This document shows positions 42,919-48,021 of a stretch of DNA of 48,021 nucleotides, one piece after another (the first letter of the stretch is position 1; each line of letters starts with the position of its first letter). Location: assembly GCA_021200415.1 (NCBI GenBank), contig JAJQGO010000009.1:1-48021 (forward strand), given 5' to 3'. Under the pieces are notes generated by a model. The model saw only the letters and a list, made by a program, of their open reading frames with translations, made no database searches and was not told the DNA's origin. Made by a program: the position numbers and the translations under genes. Source of the stretch: Ruminococcus sp. GTDB lineage: Bacteria; Bacillota; Clostridia; Oscillospirales; Ruminococcaceae.

Positions 42919-45813
42919 TTACAGCTTCGCAGCAAGCATCTTTTTCATAAGACACAGATCGAAAATGTCGATTACACCGTCCTCGCAGACATCGCCTGCC
43001 GGCTGATCGGTTATATCGCCCGAGCCAAGAAGCCATCTCTGCATCATAACAACGTCCGCTACGCTGAATTCGCCGTCAGCGTTTACATCGCCGACAACCT
43101 CCGGTTCAGTAGTAGTCGTGGTGGTCGTTGTAGTCGTGGTTGTGGTGGTTGTAGTTGTAGTTGTAGTTGTAGTTGTAGTTGTCGTAGTTGTGGTTGTTGT
43201 CGTAGTTGTTGTAGTCGTGGTAGTGGTCGTTGTTTCGGTTGAGAGATTCCACTTCTGGCAATCGCTGTCTGTTGCCTCCCACTGCTGAACATTTGCTCCA
43301 TACTCTGTCGAAGCGTTTGCAACCTCCACAAGGCAGGTATCCTTAGACGCATGACTTATAATGCTGTAAGAGCCGTCCAGATTCTTCGTGAAGCGGAACA
43401 GCTGTGCGCTGTCGCTTGTGGAATAGGAAACAATATCAATATTTCCTCCGTTTGCGCTGCTTTCAGCCTTGAGAGCATAGCTTGTATCCTGATATGAACG
43501 AATCCAATAATAATTTCCCGAACCAAAGGCTTTGAGAATCCATTTCTGGCAGTCAGCGCCGTTAAGCTCCCACTGCTGAACGTTTGTGCTGTCGTCCATA
43601 GTGCCGTTTACAATATCCATTACCATGCCTGAGTTTACGTTCTCAAACGTATAAATATAGCTTGTATCCATTTCGCAGCCGGGATCTGTTACAGCCTCGA
43701 GAATCCAGTCCTGACAGGTTTCGCCGTTGATTTCCCACTGCTGAATATTTGCTCCTGATTCAGCCGAAGCGTCAGCAACCTCAATTGCCGAAGCGCAGCC
43801 TGTAACTCTCGTGCAGATTTTATAGCTGCCATCGCTGTTTTCCGTCAGCATAAACTGCTGATTTGTACCTCCGTTGTACGTGTAAATGTCGGCATTCGTA
43901 CCGTTTGCAGTCTTTTTTCCTGCAACGTCAAGGACATAGGTTCCGCCGTCGCCAACTGCCGAAGCAATGTAATAATATCCATCGCCTGCGCTGTAGAATT
44001 TCCAGATGTCGTGAACGGATGTTCCGTCACTTCCCCACTGCTGAACATTTGCTCCGTTTGAAGCCGATGCGTCAGCAACCTGCATATACAATCCGGAATT
44101 AACATTTTTAATTCGATATGCCGCACCCTCGCTGAAGCTTGCCACAACAGTCATAGCCTCTGTGGGAGCCTCCGTATAGGTCGCGCTCGGTACGCCGCAG
44201 CTTGCATATCTCAGATACATTACGCTGTTTTTTGAGCTTTGGCAGCCGCTGTATGTTGAACAATATGTCTTTGCTTCACTTGCCGTAAGAGTTGTGTAGC
44301 TGTAGTTGCCTGAGGGTCTCCAATCGCAGGCTGTAGAGTAGCTTGGATTGCTTGATGTGCCCACACCCTGAACAGTTCTGCTGCAGCTTGAGAACAGTGA
44401 GCCGCTTTCGGAATATGCGCCGGGGTATGTAATGGAATTCCAGTCGCAGATAACGCTTCCGCCGTTTTCATAGTAACAGTTTTCCGCGTAAATATCACAT
44501 CCGCTGTGTACTGTGTAAGCCATACTGAAATTGCTTACATAGTTATTCAGAGAGTGGAAGTATCCCCATCTCATAAGTCCGGGGCCACGTGTAAGAGTCT
44601 GATCAAAGCGGTTGCCCACAAGCGTCATGCATGGGAAATCGCCGTAATTTGTGTAGGATGCTTCATCATCGGAAGGGTATCCCAAAATCAAACCGTATTC
44701 GTGCAGACCGAATGAGCAGTCCGAAACTGTACAGTAATCCGCATCGTAGCAGCAGGCAAGGAATTTATCGCAGTCAACGAGTCCTGTTGAAGCTGTATTG
44801 ACTGCCGTATGACCTGTGAATGTACAGTGGTCAACCCAAAGATTTTCGCCTGAACCGAAGTAAACAACTATAGAATCGTTTCCGTTTGACTCGGAATCAT
44901 GCTGAAGCTCGAAATTCTTGATGATAATGTTGTCGCCCGTGCCCTTGCTTGAATTTGTACAGAACTGCACATTATAAAGAGTATGGGCGGAATAGCTGCC
45001 GATAATTGTTTTGTTGCTGTGAACGTATATTCTTCCTGCCGGACAGAACGAACGTCCCGCTGAATCCGTTGAAAGCGCTGTCACGGACAAATCAGCCGTA
45101 ACGATGATTGTATAGGGAGTATCGGATTCCGCATAGCTTTTCAAATCATCAAATGTCGAAACAGTTACGACCTCGCCAAAAAGACCGCCGATGTCAGCAG
45201 CCTTAATGCTGCCTGTGTTGTCGTCTGAGCAGTAGCCTGCAAAGCCCTGAAGTCCATCGGCATTCAGCAGCCAGAGCTGACTGTCCGCACCTGTATATGA
45301 CGAAAGAATCATACCTGACGAGCTTTGAGTGAGGGCAAGCGACGTATCGGAATAGTTGACGATTTTGTAATACAAATCGTTGCCAAGACGGTCAGTTGAA
45401 ACCGGAATAACGTACCAATGCTGTGATACGGCGGATTCACTTCCGTACATTATAACAGATGTACCCTCCGAAACGCTGTAATTCTGAGGTGTCAGAAGTC
45501 TGCCCGACTGGGCGTTGACGAGCTTGAAATAAGTACCCTTTGAGTCAGAGCCTACGCGGTCAAAGCGCCACGAAGCCGAAAGATCGCTTCCGAGAGCCGT
45601 GACGGAAAGAGATGAACCGTCGGTAGTTCCGTTTTCGGTGAGAACCTTGGAATTGTCCTTGACAGCGACGTTCATAAGCTGAGCAGGATAATCCACAGAT
45701 GCAGCAGCAGCATTCATAGCTGTGCCGCTGTACCCAAACATGGGCAGAATCCACGCAGTAAGCAAGGTGAGTGACAAAAGAATTGCCTGCCGCGCACGTT
45801 TAAATTTTTTCAC
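42919..45813 (-). CDS. Secreted PL1-like pectate lyase with RICIN modules, poly-Thr linker and dockerin
   Basis: I place the start at GTG 45813, 9 bases after a perfect AAGGAGG; the open frame extends 33 codons further upstream but overlaps the promoter. The 964 residues comprise a signal peptide to about 38, an N-terminal RICIN-like module at about 40-190, and a right-handed beta-helix pectate lyase at about 210-540. That domain has the IIIVTADL-type strand, LWVDHCTF (metal Asp region) and RGPGLMRWGYFHSLNNYV with the likely catalytic Arg. RICIN modules lie at about 560-700 and 705-855 (NVQQWG, NIQQWE, NVQQWEL, NVQQWEA), then 42 Thr, then the dockerin in the last 60 residues (GDVNADGEFSVADV, GDVCEDGVIDIFDL). 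Expected role: eliminative cleavage of pectate on a cellulosome. The 5' neighbour in transcription is none; GH43 follows. Confidence 0.92.
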   Translation of the reverse strand: MKKFKRARQAILLSLTLLTAWILPMFGYSGTAMNAAAASVDYPAQLMNVAVKDNSKVLTENGTTDGSSLSVTALGSDLSASWRFDRVGSDSKGTYFKLVNAQSGRLLTPQNYSVSEGTSVIMYGSESAVSQHWYVIPVSTDRLGNDLYYKIVNYSDTSLALTQSSSGMILSSYTGADSQLWLLNADGLQGFAGYCSDDNTGSIKAADIGGLFGEVVTVSTFDDLKSYAESDTPYTIIVTADLSVTALSTDSAGRSFCPAGRIYVHSNKTIIGSYSAHTLYNVQFCTNSSKGTGDNIIIKNFELQHDSESNGNDSIVVYFGSGENLWVDHCTFTGHTAVNTASTGLVDCDKFLACCYDADYCTVSDCSFGLHEYGLILGYPSDDEASYTNYGDFPCMTLVGNRFDQTLTRGPGLMRWGYFHSLNNYVSNFSMAYTVHSGCDIYAENCYYENGGSVICDWNSITYPGAYSESGSLFSSCSRTVQGVGTSSNPSYSTACDWRPSGNYSYTTLTASEAKTYCSTYSGCQSSKNSVMYLRYASCGVPSATYTEAPTEAMTVVASFSEGAAYRIKNVNSGLYMQVADASASNGANVQQWGSDGTSVHDIWKFYSAGDGYYYIASAVGDGGTYVLDVAGKKTANGTNADIYTYNGGTNQQFMLTENSDGSYKICTRVTGCASAIEVADASAESGANIQQWEINGETCQDWILEAVTDPGCEMDTSYIYTFENVNSGMVMDIVNGTMDDSTNVQQWELNGADCQKWILKAFGSGNYYWIRSYQDTSYALKAESSANGGNIDIVSYSTSDSAQLFRFTKNLDGSYSIISHASKDTCLVEVANASTEYGANVQQWEATDSDCQKWNLSTETTTTTTTTTTTTTTTTTTTTTTTTTTTTTTTTTTTTTTTTTTEPEVVGDVNADGEFSVADVVMMQRWLLGSGDITDQPAGDVCEDGVIDIFDLCLMKKMLAAKL
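43108..43233 (-). repeat. Poly-threonine linker of 42 ACN codons
   Basis: All 42 codons between the Glu codons at 43234-43236 and 43105-43107 are ACN, using ACA, ACT, ACC and ACG in mixed order, so the tract is kept at the protein level and is not a pure DNA triplet repeat, apart from an ACA-ACT alternation near 43150-43182. Thr linkers join cellulosomal catalytic parts to dockerins and are often O-glycosylated. Confidence 0.95.
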
Positions 45814-45911
45814 AGTGATTGACCTCCTTAAAATATTTATTTTACCTTTGCCGAACAGATTGTCTGAACAGTCCATTCGGAAAAATTGCATACAACCACT
45901 ATACATTACCA

Positions 45912-45940
45912 ATTATACATAATTCCTGCGAAATTGTCAA
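45912..45940 (-). promoter_or_regulatory. Promoter of the pectate lyase gene
   Basis: On the - strand TTGACA (45940-45935) and TATAAT (45917-45912) are 17 bases apart. The start site near 45905 gives a leader of about 92 bases to the GTG at 45813, which supports that start codon. Confidence 0.85.
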
Positions 45941-46215
45941 CGGTTATTATGAAGAAAAACGAAAGCCTCTCATTCAAAACAGCCCTGCAAATTCACTTTA
46001 TAAGTTTATTTTAGCATTTCAAATTTATTTAACAACGACAAAATCAGCCATAAAACTGACCTTTTCAGCCATTATTGAGTATAAAAAAACGGCTCGCCAA
46101 CGTCACCGCAAGCGATCCATCCCCTATCAAGTAGGCAACAGAAAAAAAGTTTTAGTATGTTACCTCCTTGCTGCACAGCAGGGAGATAACTTTATACTGC
46201 AAAAGTTTTATTAAA
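45941..46215. other. Intergenic stretch with an imperfect hairpin
   Basis: No gene is recognised. An imperfect inverted repeat at 46154-46198 (AGTAT..TTA.CTCC.TGCTG with CAGCA.GGAG.TAA..ATACT) is followed on the + strand by GCAAAAGTTTTATTAAA; it may be a terminator or the end of the adjoining insertion sequence. Confidence 0.45.
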
Positions 46216-46590
46216 TTATATAGGAGTCATGTAATGAAGCCGGCGTTGGTAACGCTTATTGTTAAAAATATATGTAGTTCTCAATCGCTTGAACCAGCTC
46301 ATCTCTTGTAGTAAATTTCATGAGATAGTCCATCTCGGATTTAAGCATCCCCCGGAGAGCTTCCATCGGTCCATTGTCGATATATCTTCCAACTCTCGAC
46401 ATATTCTAACGCATATTCTGTGCTGCAAGCTTTGAATGAAATGTCTTGTTTATATATCGAAATCCTCCGTCACTACGGAAAAGAGGATATGCTTCCGGAT
46501 TAAGCTTTACTGCTTCGATTCTTTCTTCAGGTGTAGTTTTTCGTTCCTTGACCATCCGAAGCAATACGCAGAATTTCGCCATTGCTGACC
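46216..46590 (-). pseudogene. IS3-family transposase remnant (orfB C-terminal part)
   Basis: On the - strand one frame reads the end of an rve integrase domain: FRSDGGFRYINKTFHSKL, then an in-frame TAG, MSRVGRYIDNGPMEALRGM, LKSEMDYLMKFTTRDELV and QAIENYIYF. A one-base T insertion then breaks the frame; in the neighbouring frame it ends NNKRYQRRLHYMTPI with a stop at 46216. IS3 orfB ends are alike (R-S-D or H-S-D..., D-N-x-x-x-E, E-x-Y-I-x-F-Y-N-x-x-R). The first catalytic Asp and the N-terminus are missing, and with a stop and a frameshift it is inactive. No flanking inverted repeats were found. Confidence 0.85.
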
Positions 46591-46658
46591 TTCACCACAT
46601 CATACTTCGACTTTGGAAAATGACACAGTTCTAACTTTTTCTACTAAAACAAATTAAA

Positions 46659-46685
46659 ACACCCTGTCCAAATTGGACAGAGTGT
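46659..46685 (-). terminator. Terminator of the lipoprotein gene
   Basis: ACACCCTGTCC at 46659-46669 pairs with GGACAGAGTGT at 46675-46685 with one mismatch. On the - strand TTTTAATTTG follows; it lies 5 bases past the stop codon. Confidence 0.8.
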
Positions 46686-46690
46686 ATAAA

Positions 46691-47869
46691 TTAAAATTCA
46701 TCCTCATAATAGCTTTCAAATTTTTCTTTTACTTCAATAAATTCATCGCATCTACAGAACGCCGGAACATAAATCTCCTCATTTTCAAAGTCGAGGTAAA
46801 GGAAATATCTATCATAATTTTCATAACCTTTTCTATAAATATTTAAAATATTATCATCATAAAGTTCCCATACTCCATTGGTATAATCCTCACCGGTATC
46901 TGCATTTATGCTATACCAAGTACCATCATCATAAAAATATATTATTAAATGTGGCTGTGTATTATCACCATCATATAAATCCACATCATTTTCCAGTGTG
47001 AAACTACTTCGGCTGACATCACCCTTAAAAGAAAATCCGTACTGTTGTGTTACAATGTAATTATCTAAAAGATAACACGATGCAAATGATGTTGAATCAT
47101 CACCACAACGTGAATACGATGATATACCAAAATTATAATAGTAGCAACAACCAAAATAGTTTGAGTATCCATAAGAATAGTGAAATAACGGTGTTGATAC
47201 ATACAAAAACTTATTTGCATTAGCTTTAAGCATTTTCTCGTAGTAGATTCTGTCTACTCTGCTATCAACATTATCAAAAGTATAAGTATCGGTTGATTCA
47301 TCATATTCATATGTTATATCATTTAAATTATAATAAATCGTTTCATCATCTTTTGTCATTTCATACTGTTGATATTCCAAAATCAATTGATCATTTTCGC
47401 CTATGTCGTAGTTACCTTTATAATTATAAATAGTTTCAGTTCTATCTTCAGGAGTATACTGTTCAAACTCTCCATTATTAAAATAAAGCAGGCTTATTTC
47501 GTTAAAAAATTCCAAATCTACATCATCAGTCCAATACTCATCTTCATCTTGCCAGCTTTCATATGCGTTACCATTGGGATAATAACTTGTTCCCAAGAAA
47601 AATTTTCCATACCACACGCCAACATACGCGCTTTCTGAATTAAGAAGCTGTTCTGCCAAAGTGTCTTCACTTTCATTGGAACTATTGTTAAATATTGAAC
47701 CGGAGCTGTCATTGTCACTGCTGCTGTCGTCCTCCGATTCATATGATTCCTCTGCGGAGCTATCGGACGCCGATTTTTTCTCCTCTTTTTCTTCGTCAGA
47801 ACAGCCTGTGAAAACTGTGCTGAACGCTGTCACAACCATGAGCAGTGCTAATATTTTCTTGATTTTCAT
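46691..47869 (-). CDS. Putative lipoprotein of unknown function
   Basis: The start at 47869 (MKIKKILALLMVV) has AAGGAGG directly upstream; an ATG 63 bases earlier is in frame but precedes that site. The 392 residues begin with a lipoprotein signal ending VFTGC (Cys at about 23), followed by an acidic Ser/Glu/Asp-rich spacer to about 70 (SDEEKEEKKSASDSS, ESEDDSSSDNDSS). The rest is acidic and Tyr-rich and contains two stretches reading GVWYGKFFLG and NGVWELYDDNILNIYR, which look like beta-rich surface domains of the kind that report a value against a template. I do not recognise a named family. It would be anchored outside the membrane. Confidence 0.7.
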   Translation of the reverse strand: MKIKKILALLMVVTAFSTVFTGCSDEEKEEKKSASDSSAEESYESEDDSSSDNDSSGSIFNNSSNESEDTLAEQLLNSESAYVGVWYGKFFLGTSYYPNGNAYESWQDEDEYWTDDVDLEFFNEISLLYFNNGEFEQYTPEDRTETIYNYKGNYDIGENDQLILEYQQYEMTKDDETIYYNLNDITYEYDESTDTYTFDNVDSRVDRIYYEKMLKANANKFLYVSTPLFHYSYGYSNYFGCCYYYNFGISSYSRCGDDSTSFASCYLLDNYIVTQQYGFSFKGDVSRSSFTLENDVDLYDGDNTQPHLIIYFYDDGTWYSINADTGEDYTNGVWELYDDNILNIYRKGYENYDRYFLYLDFENEEIYVPAFCRCDEFIEVKEKFESYYEDEF

Positions 47870-47944
47870 ATAAGCCTCCTTAAAATTTTCCCTGTTTTTT
47901 CGCAGTTTGTATGGCAATTTGCACAATCTCACTCATACATCTAC

Positions 47945-47982
47945 ATTATAATTCCCCATTGTGACAAAAAAAAAAAAAAAAA
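47945..47982 (-). promoter_or_regulatory. Promoter region of the lipoprotein gene with a 17-base A/T run
   Basis: On the - strand TATAAT lies at 47950-47945, and 17 bases upstream the -35 position falls inside an unbroken run of 17 T's (A's on + at 47966-47982). No other -35 hexamer is visible. A run of this length is prone to slippage and would change promoter spacing. Confidence 0.45.
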
Positions 47983-48021
47983 TGGTGATAGTTTTGTGAA
48001 AATTTGGTTTACAAAGGTGGT

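Noticed and set aside
43140..43200. CRISPR-like or tandem DNA repeat
   Set aside because: The short alternation of two Thr codons is part of a coding linker; there are no spacers.
43070..43242. Cys/Ser/Arg/Gly-rich open frame on the + strand (RGRCSRGCGGCSCSC pattern)
   Set aside because: It is the antisense reading of the poly-Thr linker of the pectate lyase; no ribosome-binding site or promoter.
46154..46198. Terminal inverted repeat of the IS3 remnant
   Set aside because: It is an imperfect self-contained hairpin beyond the transposase end, with no partner on the other side of the remnant.

Overview
The window looks like a chromosome segment of a cellulosome-forming Ruminococcus (Oscillospiraceae, Firmicutes). 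The grounds are dockerin modules on three secreted proteins, long Thr linkers, RICIN-type modules on pectin-degrading enzymes, a type III glutamine synthetase, a PolC-type replicase, strong AGGAGG ribosome-binding sites and TTGACA-N17-TATAAT promoters. No virus or complete mobile element is present. Genus assignment is inference from protein style; no marker gene settles the species.

Left part (1-5.7 kb, + strand) is accessory and scarred. It holds the end of an unknown gene, a 51-codon stub of a serine recombinase, a BspA-type leucine-rich-repeat dockerin protein (623-2830) with its own promoter and terminator, a truncated paralogue of that locus (3007-3273), an internally deleted aldo/keto reductase (about 3418-3644), and a MATE efflux gene broken at a T7 run. 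The MATE gene sits behind a structured leader that looks like a transcription attenuator.

Centre (5.7-38.2 kb) is mostly core metabolism. On the + strand are tex with a GIY-YIG gene, and glnN. On the - strand are pheB-hom; ligA-gatC-gatA-gatB; two sporulation-type genes (yunB and an unnamed Cys-rich protein); a complete histidine operon hisZ-G-D-C-B-H-A-F-I-E, lacking only histidinol-phosphate phosphatase; and the conserved pyrH-frr-uppS-cdsA-dxr-rseP-ispG-polC cluster joining translation, cell-wall/isoprenoid lipid carriers and replication.

Right part (38.4-48 kb) has two tandem tRNA-Ser genes, an amidohydrolase, a pair of secreted dockerin enzymes (GH43 endo-arabinanase type and a PL1-like pectate lyase) that would together attack pectin and its arabinan side chains, a dead IS3-family transposase and a lipoprotein.

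The most interesting non-coding signal is a repeat of about 178 bp with inverted ends (TAAGGC...GCCTTA). Two full copies lie in the same sense orientation inside the 5' leaders of glnN and of the GH43 gene, and a half copy lies behind hom. The two full copies differ in sequence but both can form one long hairpin, with pairing kept by different bases. A different 89-bp inverted-repeat element lies at the start of the ligA leader. These leader-borne hairpins and the MATE attenuator are the best candidates for undescribed regulation here.
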